The notes: generated from the letters alone by a model not told the origin. Counted from the stretch's first letter, positions 52,925 through 61,799 are shown. The stretch: 64,000 bases of DNA from Flavobacteriales bacterium (GCA_020635395.1 JACJZV010000004.1:262715-326714); one strand, 5' to 3'. A program made the numbers and translations.

Positions 52925-52932
52925 CAAATGTA
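52925..52932 (-). promoter_or_regulatory. -7 promoter element of recR
   Basis: On the minus strand TACATTTG matches TAnnTTTG and ends 4 nt before ATG 52920, which suggests a leaderless recR transcript. Confidence 0.5.
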
Positions 52933-52996
52933 AACCCAAATTTTTTGTTGTGGAGATTGAACCAATGTTGTTTGCCACAGGATACAGAATATTGTT

Positions 52997-53036
52997 TATT
53001 TTTGGAATCCGTTTGTTTTTACTTTCTTAAAGTAAA
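52997..53036 (+). promoter_or_regulatory. -7 element and hairpin upstream of an unknown gene
   Basis: TATTTTTG (52997-53004) matches TAnnTTTG, 65 nt before the ATG at 53070. A perfect hairpin TTTACTTT-CTT-AAAGTAAA (53018-53036) follows in the presumed leader and resembles the core of the stem at 52113-52143 on the other side of recR. Confidence 0.4.
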
Positions 53037-53069
53037 TAAATCTGAGGGTTTTCGGTAATTGTTAAAAAG

Positions 53070-53903
53070 ATGCAAAAAATACTTCTATTCATTTCATTGC
53101 TCATAATATCGAATATAGTTTCTGCTCAGTCAAACGATAAGCAGGTTGAAGAATTTTTGCAAGTTATTAAGTGTTCAGAATTTTTAAATCACGGCTACGA
53201 GAGCATCAAAAATCACATAGATTCAATCAAAGAGGAACTATTCATAGAATATCAAATTGACTTTGGCAATAAAGCAGAAGTGGCTGAGTTTGATTCCTTT
53301 TTAATGAATGACATAGAATATTTTAGGCAAACAACTTACAACGATATCAAAGTTGCGTATTGGTCAAAATACACCCATGAAGAAATTCAGGAATTTCTGA
53401 AATTGGCTAAAGATTCAGGGCAAAATGCGGCACTTTTAAAATCAAACTTTGCAAATAATTTAGATTCCATTTTGCAATATAACCTTCCTTCTCTTCTAAA
53501 CGACGTTCATTTGGAATTGATTAAAATTAGGGCAAAACAAAGTGATTTGATTTTAAAAATAATAGCCAATGGAAAAGAAACCGAAGTCTCCGATTGGGAT
53601 GTAGATTTATTGATAAACACAAACGATGAAAACCTTTCTCAGTTTTCAATTTTAAACAAATCAAATGCAGTAATAAGTTTGCCTGAAAACTTCGATTTTG
53701 AAAAAGTTACCTCCTTAATCATCCAACTGGACGGTAAAAATTATGTTATTGAAAGATATAATATGAATTTCCTGGAAATGATACGTAAAGTCTCAAGCCC
53801 ATTGACATTGTCTGGTTTTAAAGATTTAGAATTTTGGATATTAACATTAACCGACGAAACTATTTGCTTAAAAATTAAAAATGAAACCTGCAGGAGTAGA
53901 TAA
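53070..53903 (+). CDS. Secreted protein of unknown function
   Basis: This 277-residue protein has a signal peptide (1-19, ending VSAQS). The next region (about 20-160) is helical; YWSKYTHEEIQEFLKLAKDS resembles the TxxEL segment of DUF2059-type proteins, but the match is too weak to assign. The second half is beta-rich, with no recognised motif. It lies between recR and sdhC, both core genes, and is AT-rich, so it is probably an accessory insertion. The 248 bases after it hold only the sdhC promoter. Confidence 0.6.
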   Translation: MQKILLFISLLIISNIVSAQSNDKQVEEFLQVIKCSEFLNHGYESIKNHIDSIKEELFIEYQIDFGNKAEVAEFDSFLMNDIEYFRQTTYNDIKVAYWSKYTHEEIQEFLKLAKDSGQNAALLKSNFANNLDSILQYNLPSLLNDVHLELIKIRAKQSDLILKIIANGKETEVSDWDVDLLINTNDENLSQFSILNKSNAVISLPENFDFEKVTSLIIQLDGKNYVIERYNMNFLEMIRKVSSPLTLSGFKDLEFWILTLTDETICLKIKNETCRSR

Positions 53904-54096
53904 ATTTGCTTTTGCAATTTATATCTGGCCTGCTTTTTCCTTTTATCCTTACTAATTTTATTATCCAATAAAAAAATGCAAGTCTCTTGGCTTGATAACG
54001 AAATACTTTCAATAGTTATTCTTTGTATTGAATTATCAAACCCTATTTAGAACCAATCTAATGCTTTCTAAAGTTTTTCTTACATCAATAGAATTT

Positions 54097-54104
54097 TACC
54101 TTTG
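54097..54104 (+). promoter_or_regulatory. -7 promoter element of sdhCAB
   Basis: TACCTTTG matches TAnnTTTG, 47 nt before the sdhC start. Confidence 0.5.
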
Positions 54105-54151
54105 CCGTTGGTATTTGCCATTGGCAAAAACACGAAGAAAAAGAAAATATT

Positions 54152-54823
54152 ATGGGATTACTTTCATCCAGTATTGCACGAAAAATAGCCATGTCCTTAT
54201 CGGCTCTTTTTCTGCTTGTTTTTTTGTTGCAGCATTGCATCATCAATTTTATTTCGGTGGTTTCGCCCGATGGCTTTAATGCAGCCTCACATTTTATGGG
54301 CACCAACCCGCTCATTCAATACGTCATGCAACCCGTTCTGGCATTTGGTGTTGTTTTTCACTTTGTGATGGGTTTTGTGTTAGAATTAAAAAACAGAAAA
54401 GCCCGTCCGGTAAAATATGCCATGAACAAAGGCTCGGAAAACTCCACTTGGATGTCTCGTAACATGATTATTTCGGGCGTTGTGGTGTTGTTGTTTTTTG
54501 CCATCCATTTTATGGATTTTTGGTTTCCTGAGTTAAACATAAAGTATATTAAAGGCGATATGAGCGGCATGGAACACGGCGAGTGGAGATATTATGCCGA
54601 GTTGAAAGAAGAATTTAGCAACCCAATACGCATTGCTCTATATTGTTTGGCTTTTGTGTTTTTGAGTTTGCACCTCATGCACGGCTTTGAGTCTGCCTTT
54701 CAATCGTTGGGTTTGCGACACAAAAAATATACACCATTTATTAAAAAACTTGGAACAATTTATTCCATTGCCGTTCCATTGGCATTCATATTTATTGCAG
54801 TTTATCACTTTATCAATTCTTAA
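54152..54823 (+). CDS. sdhC: Succinate dehydrogenase cytochrome b subunit
   Basis: This 223-residue subunit is the single-polypeptide (fused C/D) membrane anchor of the Bacteroidota succinate dehydrogenase/fumarate reductase. About five membrane helices are visible (about 13-32, 58-78, 105-125, 158-178, 197-217), with histidines in QHCIINF, FHFVMGF, IHFMDFW and LHLMHGFE that can ligate two hemes. It passes electrons from SdhB to menaquinone. It is the first gene of sdhCAB, 20 bases before sdhA. Confidence 0.94.
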   Translation: MGLLSSSIARKIAMSLSALFLLVFLLQHCIINFISVVSPDGFNAASHFMGTNPLIQYVMQPVLAFGVVFHFVMGFVLELKNRKARPVKYAMNKGSENSTWMSRNMIISGVVVLLFFAIHFMDFWFPELNIKYIKGDMSGMEHGEWRYYAELKEEFSNPIRIALYCLAFVFLSLHLMHGFESAFQSLGLRHKKYTPFIKKLGTIYSIAVPLAFIFIAVYHFINS

Positions 54824-54843
54824 ACCGATAAACAATTAGAGTT

Positions 54844-56847
54844 ATGACAAAATTAGATTCGAAAATACCTGCCGGAAACTTAGCTGATAAATGGCGAGAT
54901 TATAAATCGCACGTAAATTTGGTTAACCCTGCCAATAAACGTCAGTTGGATGTTATTGTAATTGGAACAGGTTTGGCCGGGGGTTCTGCCTCGGCATCAT
55001 TAGCCGAAATGGGTTATAAAGTGAAAGCGTTTTGTTTTCAGGATTCACCCAGAAGGGCTCATAGCATTGCGGCACAAGGGGGTATAAACGCAGCAAAAAA
55101 TTATCAAAATGATGGCGACTCTACCTATCGGTTGTTTTACGACACCATAAAAGGAGGAGACTATCGCAGCCGTGAGGCCAATGTATATCGGTTGGCCGAA
55201 GTTTCGGCGAATATCATTGACCAATGTGTGGCTCAAGGTGTGCCTTTTGCCAGAGATTATGGTGGATTGTTAGACAATCGTTCGTTTGGTGGTGTGCAGG
55301 TGCAACGTACCTTTTATGCCAAAGGTCAAACAGGGCAACAGTTGCTTTTGGGAGCATACTCTGCCATGAGCCGGCAAATAGGTAAAGGAAATATTAAAAT
55401 GTATAACCGCCACGAAATGCTTGATGTAGTAATAGTGGACGGGAAAGCTCGGGGCATTATAGCCAGAAATCTAATTACCGGAGAAATAGAAAGACACTCG
55501 GCTCATGCAGTGGTTATTGCCTCTGGCGGATATGGCAACGTATTCTTTTTAAGCACAAATGCAATGGGCAGCAATGCTACGGCTGCATGGAAAATTCATA
55601 AAAAAGGAGCCTATTTTGCCAATCCTTGTTTTACACAAATTCACCCAACCTGTATTCCCGTTTCGGGCGATCATCAATCAAAACTTACGCTGATGTCGGA
55701 GTCGTTGAGAAATGATGGAAGAATTTGGGTTCCTAAAAAGAAAGAAGATGTAGAGGCCATTAGATCCGGGAAACTTCGTCCGAGAGATATTAAAGAAGAA
55801 GACCGCGATTATTACTTAGAAAGACGATACCCTGCTTTTGGCAACCTTGTGCCAAGAGACGTTGCATCAAGAGCCGCCAAAGAAAGATGCGATGCAGGCT
55901 TTGGAGTAAACGCCACTGGAGAGGCTGTTTATCTTGATTTTTCTTCGGCCATAGAGCGATATGGAAGAGAAAAGGCGGCCATTGAAGGATTGGAAAATCC
56001 ATCAATCGAAAAAGTTAGAGCATTGGGCAAGGCCGTGGTAGAAGCCAAATATGGCAACTTGTTTCAGATGTACGAAAAAATTGTGGACGACAATCCGTAT
56101 GAAACCCCGATGAAAATTTACCCTGCTGTGCATTACACTATGGGGGGCATTTGGGTAGATTATAACCTAATGACAACCATTCCCGGATGTTATGCACTTG
56201 GCGAGGCCAATTTCTCGGACCACGGAGCAAACCGATTGGGAGCTTCGGCTTTGATGCAAGGTTTGGCAGATGGTTATTTCGTAATACCTTACACCATTGG
56301 TGATTATTTGGCACACGATATTCGAACCGGAAAAATTTCTACGGATTTACCTGAGTTTGACGAAGCTGAAAAAGCGGTTCAGGAACGAATAAACTTTTTC
56401 TTGACCAATAACGGCACAAAATCGGTTGATTATTTCCACAAAAAGTTGGGAAAAATAATGTGGGATAAAGTTGGAATGGCTAGGACTGCCGAAGGTCTAA
56501 AAACAGCCATACACGAAATTGCCCAATTGCGTGAGGAGTTTTGGAAAGATGTACGCGTACCCGGCACCGCCGACAGTTTTAATCAGGAGCTGGAAAAAGC
56601 CGGAAGGGTGGCCGATTTCTTAGAACTTGGCGAGCTTATGGCAAAAGATGCCTTAGAAAGAAACGAGAGCTGTGGAGGCCATTTTAGAGAAGAATATCAG
56701 GAAGAAGGAGGAGAGGCTAAACGTGATGACAGCAACTATATGTACGTTGCTGCATGGGAATATAAAGGAAAACCCAGCGAAGCGGTGCTACATAAAGAAG
56801 ACTTGAAATACGAAAACATCGAGGTTAAAACGAGAAGTTATAAGTAG
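54844..56847 (+). CDS. sdhA: Succinate dehydrogenase flavoprotein subunit
   Basis: This 667-residue catalytic subunit covalently binds FAD and oxidises succinate to fumarate (or the reverse). It has VIGTGLAGGSASASLAEMG (FAD), the FAD-linked His region RRAHSIAAQGGINAAKNY, and active-site segments HYTMGGIWVDYNLMT and GEANFSDHGANRLGASALMQG. Length matches the long Bacteroidota/Bacillus-like form. It follows sdhC by 20 bases. A repeat region separates it from sdhB. Confidence 0.97.
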   Translation: MTKLDSKIPAGNLADKWRDYKSHVNLVNPANKRQLDVIVIGTGLAGGSASASLAEMGYKVKAFCFQDSPRRAHSIAAQGGINAAKNYQNDGDSTYRLFYDTIKGGDYRSREANVYRLAEVSANIIDQCVAQGVPFARDYGGLLDNRSFGGVQVQRTFYAKGQTGQQLLLGAYSAMSRQIGKGNIKMYNRHEMLDVVIVDGKARGIIARNLITGEIERHSAHAVVIASGGYGNVFFLSTNAMGSNATAAWKIHKKGAYFANPCFTQIHPTCIPVSGDHQSKLTLMSESLRNDGRIWVPKKKEDVEAIRSGKLRPRDIKEEDRDYYLERRYPAFGNLVPRDVASRAAKERCDAGFGVNATGEAVYLDFSSAIERYGREKAAIEGLENPSIEKVRALGKAVVEAKYGNLFQMYEKIVDDNPYETPMKIYPAVHYTMGGIWVDYNLMTTIPGCYALGEANFSDHGANRLGASALMQGLADGYFVIPYTIGDYLAHDIRTGKISTDLPEFDEAEKAVQERINFFLTNNGTKSVDYFHKKLGKIMWDKVGMARTAEGLKTAIHEIAQLREEFWKDVRVPGTADSFNQELEKAGRVADFLELGELMAKDALERNESCGGHFREEYQEEGGEAKRDDSNYMYVAAWEYKGKPSEAVLHKEDLKYENIEVKTRSYK

Positions 56848-56867
56848 GGAATTGGAATGAGACCGTC

Positions 56868-56885
56868 ACCCGATAGCTATCGGGT
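56868..56885. repeat. 18-bp palindrome in an intergenic repeat between sdhA and sdhB
   Basis: ACCCGATAGCTATCGGGT is a perfect palindrome. It is followed by CAGAGCGTAGCGAAGCATCTCG, here given as its key parts GAGCGTAGCGAAG and ATCTCG, a composition typical of dispersed repeats in Bacteroidota. It sits inside the sdh operon 20 bases after sdhA and may form a stable hairpin in the transcript. Confidence 0.75.
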
Positions 56886-57008
56886 CAGAGCGTAGCGAAG
56901 CATCTCGAAAGGAGAAAAAGGATAAGTGACAGAAAAACTGATTGGGAAAACAATAAAATTGAAAAATCTGGATTTAGCGAATCCATAAACACTTAAAGAT
57001 ATTTAGAA

Positions 57009-57758
57009 ATGAATTTAACACTAAAAATCTGGAGACAAGCAAATGCCACGGCTAAAGGCCAAATGGTTGAATACAAGGTAAACGATGTTTCACCGGATAT
57101 GTCATTTTTAGAAATGATAGACGTATTGAATGAGACGTTGGTAAACAATGGTGAAGAGCCCGTGGCTTTCGACCACGATTGCCGCGAGGGCATTTGCGGA
57201 ATGTGCTCGATGTATATAAACGGCGAGGCTCATGGCCCGGATAGAGGTGTAACCACTTGCCAGCTGCACATGCGAAAGTTTAAAGATGGCGATACCATAT
57301 ACATTGAACCGTGGCGTGCAGGAGCTTTTCCTGTGGTGAAGGATTTGGTGGTTGACCGCGGGGCTTTCGACCGTATCATGGCTGCCGGAGGTTTTGTTTC
57401 GGTGAATACCAGCGGAAATACGCAGGATGCCAATGCGTTGCCCATACCAAAAGAAGATGCCGACAAAGCATTTGATGCCGCTACGTGCATTGGCTGCGGA
57501 GCTTGTGTGGCAACTTGCAAAAACTCATCGGCCATGTTGTTTGTTTCGGCTAAGGTTTCTCAATTGGCACTATTGCCACAGGGTAAAGTAGAAGCAAAAC
57601 GGCGTGTTTTAAACATGGTGGAGCAAATGGATAAAGAAGGTTTTGGAAACTGCACCAATACAGGAGCCTGCGAGGTGGAATGTCCAAAAGGAATTTCGCT
57701 TGAAAACATTGCCCGTATGAACCGCGAATATTTGTCGGCGGCCATTATGGAAGAATAA
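57009..57758 (+). CDS. sdhB: Succinate dehydrogenase iron-sulfur subunit
   Basis: This 249-residue subunit carries the clusters linking FAD to the quinone site. The N-terminal [2Fe-2S] ligands lie in CREGICGMC and a later TCQ; the C-terminal part has CIGCGACVATC and CTNTGACEVECPKG for the [4Fe-4S] and [3Fe-4S] clusters. It completes sdhCAB. Its stop overlaps the ribE start by one base. Confidence 0.97.
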   Translation: MNLTLKIWRQANATAKGQMVEYKVNDVSPDMSFLEMIDVLNETLVNNGEEPVAFDHDCREGICGMCSMYINGEAHGPDRGVTTCQLHMRKFKDGDTIYIEPWRAGAFPVVKDLVVDRGAFDRIMAAGGFVSVNTSGNTQDANALPIPKEDADKAFDAATCIGCGACVATCKNSSAMLFVSAKVSQLALLPQGKVEAKRRVLNMVEQMDKEGFGNCTNTGACEVECPKGISLENIARMNREYLSAAIMEE

Positions 57759-58345
57759 TGTTTACCGGAATAATTGAAACTCTCGGTACAGTGGTGGCCA
57801 TTGAGAAAGATGCCACCAACATTCATTTTACGATTTCTTCTTCTATATCCAACGAGTTAAAAATAGACCAAAGCATTGCTCACAACGGGGTATGCCTCAC
57901 AGTAATAAAGTGTGACGAACAAACCCACACGGTTACCGCCATTGACGAAACGCTCCGAAAAACAAATCTTAATAGTTGGAAAGTGGGCGATACCATAAAC
58001 TTAGAGCGTTGTATGGTGGCCAATGGTAGATTAGACGGCCATATTGTTCAGGGACACGTAGATACGGTGGGCATGTGCATTGCCAGAGTAAATAAAAACG
58101 GGAGTTGGTTGTTTACCTTTTCGCACCCTTTTGGCGAACAGTTTCTTACCGTAGAAAAAGGCTCAATAACCGTTAATGGGACAAGTTTGACCGTCGTTAA
58201 CTCAAAAGACGGACAATTTTCGGTTGCCATTATTCCATACACCTACGAACACACCAATTTTCATCAAATTGAAATAGGCACCCAAGTAAACCTTGAGTTT
58301 GATATTATAGGCAAGTATGTGGCGAGGTTGATGGGGAGGGTATAA
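57758..58345 (+). CDS. ribE: Riboflavin synthase alpha chain
   Basis: This 195-residue enzyme dismutates 6,7-dimethyl-8-ribityllumazine to riboflavin. It is built of two lumazine-binding repeats; MFTGIIETLGTV at the start and GHIVQGHVDTVG at the second repeat are diagnostic, and the C-terminus ends in a helix after NLEFDIIGKYVARL. It follows sdhB with an overlap and supplies flavin to the flavoprotein. A 23-bp internal segment (58204-58226) is repeated exactly at 59931-59953. Confidence 0.96.
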   Translation: MFTGIIETLGTVVAIEKDATNIHFTISSSISNELKIDQSIAHNGVCLTVIKCDEQTHTVTAIDETLRKTNLNSWKVGDTINLERCMVANGRLDGHIVQGHVDTVGMCIARVNKNGSWLFTFSHPFGEQFLTVEKGSITVNGTSLTVVNSKDGQFSVAIIPYTYEHTNFHQIEIGTQVNLEFDIIGKYVARLMGRV

Positions 58346-58388
58346 AACTATCATTACAAGGCTTAAGCAGTTGCGATAATTGATTTGA

Positions 58389-59243
58389 TTAATTGTAGAT
58401 TTTTGGATTTTTTGACAAGTCAATATATAACATTGTGTCATCCATCTGATCGGTAAAAGTTTGAATTTTCACTTTTCCCGAAGGCATTTTGGTTATTAAT
58501 CCAGGAAACTCATCAAATTGTTTTTGTAGAATTTTGTCAATGGAATCCCTATTGGCAATGGAATAGCTGCTATGTTTTCCAAACAACCCGTATGTGCTTC
58601 CACCTTGAGGAAGCGGGGGAAATTGCCATTCTCTTACCGAAAATCGATATATTTCCTTCCATTTTCCATTTTTAAAACTTACTATTTGACAATGATTCAT
58701 GGATGATTGCTGTGGCAAACTTTCAACGAAAGATATTTCATCAGCTCCGTCTCCGTCTAAGTCTCCTTCATTTTTTAACCAAAGTGGCCCAAAAATGCCA
58801 TGAATTGGGATTGTGTCAAAAAATGGCCGATTTCCGAGAAAAAATGAATAGCAATTCTTTTCATTAGCAGAATCAACCCAACCCCAAAAATTATCAATTC
58901 CCAAATAATACTTATTGGTTTCTTTTTTATCCCGAAAACTATAAAAGTGTTCTGTCAAAGTATCTCTTTGCCCGTCTCCATCATAATCCCCAATAAGTTG
59001 AAATCGGTGTCCGAAAATCGGCGTTACTTTTATTCTGGGTACAGAACTATCAGCGATACTGGAGCTATCCTGAAATGAGGTGGGATTTGTGTTTATGACA
59101 TTGCTGCCAGATTTTTTGGAACAAAAGATACAAGAATTTAGTAAAACAAAAATTAATAGAAGTGATTTCAAACTCTGCTTTCGACTAAAATAATTAGCTA
59201 ATATTAAGATTTTTAATAAAGCATCCAACATCGGAATTTTCAT
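58389..59243 (-). CDS. Exported protein of unknown function
   Basis: This 284-residue protein has a hydrophobic N-terminus with Cys residues (LLLIFVLLNSCIFC) that may be a lipoprotein signal, with lipobox LLNSC. In the mature part, GDYDGDGQRDTLTEHF and NEGDLDGDGADEISFVE are two Asp-rich repeats similar to FG-GAP/VCBS or calcium-binding loops, suggesting a beta-propeller-like fold. Function unknown. The gene lies between the two ribE repeats and is convergent with ribE. Confidence 0.65.
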   Translation of the reverse strand: MKIPMLDALLKILILANYFSRKQSLKSLLLIFVLLNSCIFCSKKSGSNVINTNPTSFQDSSSIADSSVPRIKVTPIFGHRFQLIGDYDGDGQRDTLTEHFYSFRDKKETNKYYLGIDNFWGWVDSANEKNCYSFFLGNRPFFDTIPIHGIFGPLWLKNEGDLDGDGADEISFVESLPQQSSMNHCQIVSFKNGKWKEIYRFSVREWQFPPLPQGGSTYGLFGKHSSYSIANRDSIDKILQKQFDEFPGLITKMPSGKVKIQTFTDQMDDTMLYIDLSKNPKIYN

Positions 59244-59262
59244 TTTATAGCTTTAACAGAAT

Positions 59263-59703
59263 TTAATTACCATTTCTAATTCTCGCAACGGTTTCTGTGG
59301 TTAAAATCCAGTCAATACCCTTTTTTACCAAACCATTTAATAGTTTTTTGTCTCCAGTCCAAAGAGGAGCATCTAATTCGATGGCAAGTGCCACAAATGG
59401 AGCGTCAAATTCATCTATGTTTTTGGTAAGTTCGATTGCTTTTTCCCAACTCTTTTTTTGCAGGGTTTCCATATCAATTAAGTCAACTTTTGTAAACAAA
59501 ATTCGGCATAAATAATCCAGTTCCTTTTCCGAATATCCGGTCAACCTTCTTAATTTATTAGTATGGTTATCCAATTCCTCAAGCACAAAAGATGGAGAGT
59601 AAAAAACGAAAGAATCAAGAGAATTAAGTAATAAATCACAAATGTTTCCGTGCTGGTTTAGCATAGCACTAAAAACAATATTTGTGTCAACAACAATTTT
59701 CAC
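59263..59703 (-). CDS. PIN-domain toxin
   Basis: This 146-residue PIN nuclease has the first acidic residue in VVDTNIVFSAML, an internal Glu in VLEELDNH, and the Asp residues in EFDAPFVALAIELDAPLWTGDKKLL. The three to four acidic residues for metal binding are present. Such toxins cleave RNA. The gene overlaps the start of its antitoxin stop region by 4 bases, in the order antitoxin then toxin. It lies within the ribE-flanked zone. Confidence 0.88.
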   Translation of the reverse strand: MKIVVDTNIVFSAMLNQHGNICDLLLNSLDSFVFYSPSFVLEELDNHTNKLRRLTGYSEKELDYLCRILFTKVDLIDMETLQKKSWEKAIELTKNIDEFDAPFVALAIELDAPLWTGDKKLLNGLVKKGIDWILTTETVARIRNGN

Positions 59704-59903
59704 TCACTGAAGCGACCTTTATTTTTTTCCCACCAAGTAGCATTGATTTCGTCTGAGATGTCATCAATTTGTTGCTGTGTGGCCTTGCTTTTTGAGGTAA
59801 TTTCTTTGAATTTTAAGAAATCCAAAATTCGCTGAAGACCAATTAAATCAGTCTTTGGAGACAAGCGAATTAATATTTCATCATTTGTTCTTTCAATTTG
59901 CAT
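59700..59903 (-). CDS. Antitoxin partner of the PIN toxin
   Basis: This 67-residue protein contains ILIRLSPKTDLIGLQRILDF and a C-terminal toxin-wrapping segment with INATWWEKNKGRF. Small proteins with this ending precede PIN toxins in many Bacteroidota and cyanobacteria. The coding overlap of 4 bases indicates coupled translation. Confidence 0.8.
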   Translation of the reverse strand: MQIERTNDEILIRLSPKTDLIGLQRILDFLKFKEITSKSKATQQQIDDISDEINATWWEKNKGRFSE

Positions 59904-59930
59904 AATCCAAAGGTAATTAATTTCTTTCGG

Positions 59931-59953
59931 AAAAGACGGACAATTTTCGGTTG
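59931..59953 (+). repeat. 23-bp exact copy of an internal ribE segment
   Basis: The 23 bases beginning AAAAGACGGACAATTTTCGG are identical to 58204-58226 in ribE, in the same orientation 1727 bases further on. In the ribE reading frame the copy would continue to VVLRQA and a stop, so it is not a functional gene end. The two copies bracket the lipoprotein and PIN toxin-antitoxin genes. Confidence 0.8.
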
Positions 59954-59998
59954 TATTACGTCAAGCCTAAATAAAGGCAAAACAGTATCCAACCCTTT

Positions 59999-60006
59999 TA
60001 TTTTTG
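59999..60006 (+). promoter_or_regulatory. -7 promoter element of the OmpA-like gene
   Basis: TATTTTTG matches TAnnTTTG, 28 nt before the ATG at 60035. Confidence 0.5.
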
Positions 60007-60034
60007 TATCTCGTCAGCTATACAAAAAAGATAG

Positions 60035-61651
60035 ATGAAAAAGCTCATAAAAAAATTTGGATTTCTTGGAGCGTTGGTTTTCTGTAGTTCCAAAATATTT
60101 TGTCAGACAACCGATACCATTTCCATTTATTTTGAGTTTGGCAAAAACGAAATAAATTCAAAACAACTCAAAAAAATAAATTCTATCCCGCTAAAAACCT
60201 ATATCAACAATGTGGACTCGGTTTACTTTATTGGCATGGCCGATTCGGTGGGCAGCATCAAAGACAATCTTGCTTTGGGCGAAAAAAGAGCACGAGAGGT
60301 TTATAAAAATTGCAAGTCGTTTTTCCCGACCGACCCAAAAATAACGGTATTAAGTCGAGGTGAAGTGGTGCTAAAAAGCACACAACTTAGCCGAAGGGTT
60401 GACATCATTCTTTTCTCTAATTCGCATGAAGAAATAATGGTTGAAATTCCACCCAAACCCGATAGTTTGTGCTACTACAGAGCCGATTCGCTTTATCATC
60501 GATCATTGATAAAACCCATTATTTATCGAAAAAAACCGTATGTGCTTATTGAAACATACAGCGGCCCGCACTTCAACAAACGAGCTTATTTTTATGCCAG
60601 CTACGACACCGCACTCGACTCCGCCATTTTGCACCCCTTAAAGTGGAGAGTGAGCAAAGCATACGAAAAAACATCTACCCAAACCGACTACTATACCCAA
60701 ATACCAAAAGAAGATTTTGAAAACTATGGAATTATCACTCCAGGCAAAAAACCTTGTCAAAACTGTGGCTATGAGCTCCAAAACTATGCTGTGGAATATG
60801 AAAATGAAACAGCCGAATGCTTACAAACAGATTGGTTTTTGATGCAACATGCCGAGGCAAAAACACTTCGATTTGACAAAAGTGTTGCCATTGTACGTGT
60901 CCGGAAAACGTATGTAAACCTTAATCAAGAATATTTTGATGGAACGACCGGTGAACTGATAGAATGGAAAAGTCTGCCTAATCAGGCTAAAAATAGTGAC
61001 CGAAAACGAAAGCCTCGAAGAGAAACCAAAAGTCAATTTTTCTATACGACCGTTGCAATGTATTCCAATTCAACCATCAACGGCATTACAAGAATGATGC
61101 AATGCTGCCCATCTTATTTTGAGCCTTCAGAAAGCACCATGGAGTGCAAAGGAATTAATTGTGGGGGTGCAGAAACATTTCCGATTCAACTAAAAGCAGG
61201 TAAATTTTTTCAGGATTCAATCAACCCCAATTACCTTGGGCTGGTGCTACATACTTCCTATTTTAATTACTTTCAGTCTGAATTTTTTGTTGGATTGTCG
61301 AGTCCCGGAAAAGCTATGTTTTCACTCACCAACCGCTATATTCTAAAAAACGTTTCAATTATGTCAGGAGGTTCGAACAGTTGGACAAACCTTCAATCTC
61401 TGAACCCAACTAAACTAAAAGCATGGTGCGATTTTTATGCCGGCTACGCGTATAATTATTTATTTTTAAAAGGCGAAAATGCCCTATTCAACGGGTTTCT
61501 GCATCTTGGTTTTACTGGCAGCAACCGCCCATACTGGAATGTAAACTCCCCGTATATCGAATTGGGAATTGGCCATAATTTTCATCAACCCAACACCAAC
61601 CCATTTTTCTTTCAAGCCAATGTTGGGTTTCGGTTTATGCTGTATATTTAG
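60035..61651 (+). CDS. OmpA-like domain protein of unknown function
   Basis: This 538-residue protein has a signal peptide (about 1-23, ending KIFCQT), then an OmpA-C-like domain (about 28-135; ISIYFEFGKNEINSKQLK, MADSVGSIKDNLALGEKRA, VLSRGEVVLKS, LSRRVDIIL), normally a peptidoglycan-binding module but here near the N-terminus. The remainder (about 150-538) has no recognised domain; the end (VGFRFMLYI) resembles a beta-barrel C-terminus. It may be an outer-membrane protein. It lies just after the ribE repeat. Confidence 0.72.
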   Translation: MKKLIKKFGFLGALVFCSSKIFCQTTDTISIYFEFGKNEINSKQLKKINSIPLKTYINNVDSVYFIGMADSVGSIKDNLALGEKRAREVYKNCKSFFPTDPKITVLSRGEVVLKSTQLSRRVDIILFSNSHEEIMVEIPPKPDSLCYYRADSLYHRSLIKPIIYRKKPYVLIETYSGPHFNKRAYFYASYDTALDSAILHPLKWRVSKAYEKTSTQTDYYTQIPKEDFENYGIITPGKKPCQNCGYELQNYAVEYENETAECLQTDWFLMQHAEAKTLRFDKSVAIVRVRKTYVNLNQEYFDGTTGELIEWKSLPNQAKNSDRKRKPRRETKSQFFYTTVAMYSNSTINGITRMMQCCPSYFEPSESTMECKGINCGGAETFPIQLKAGKFFQDSINPNYLGLVLHTSYFNYFQSEFFVGLSSPGKAMFSLTNRYILKNVSIMSGGSNSWTNLQSLNPTKLKAWCDFYAGYAYNYLFLKGENALFNGFLHLGFTGSNRPYWNVNSPYIELGIGHNFHQPNTNPFFFQANVGFRFMLYI

Positions 61652-61724
61652 AAAATATTTAGTCAACACAAGTGATGTTTTGAAGCACATAAAATTGTTC
61701 CCCCTTTTTTGAATGAATTATGGT

Positions 61725-61732
61725 TATTTTTG
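61725..61732 (+). promoter_or_regulatory. -7 promoter element of the rhomboid gene
   Basis: TATTTTTG matches TAnnTTTG, 67 nt before ATG 61800. A TTTG 13 nt upstream is too close to be a standard -33. Confidence 0.4.
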
Positions 61733-61799
61733 ATGTGGGTTTGCTCATCGAAAATCCAAATTTGTGCAAAGCCATTTCAACAAATCAAGAATTATATAC

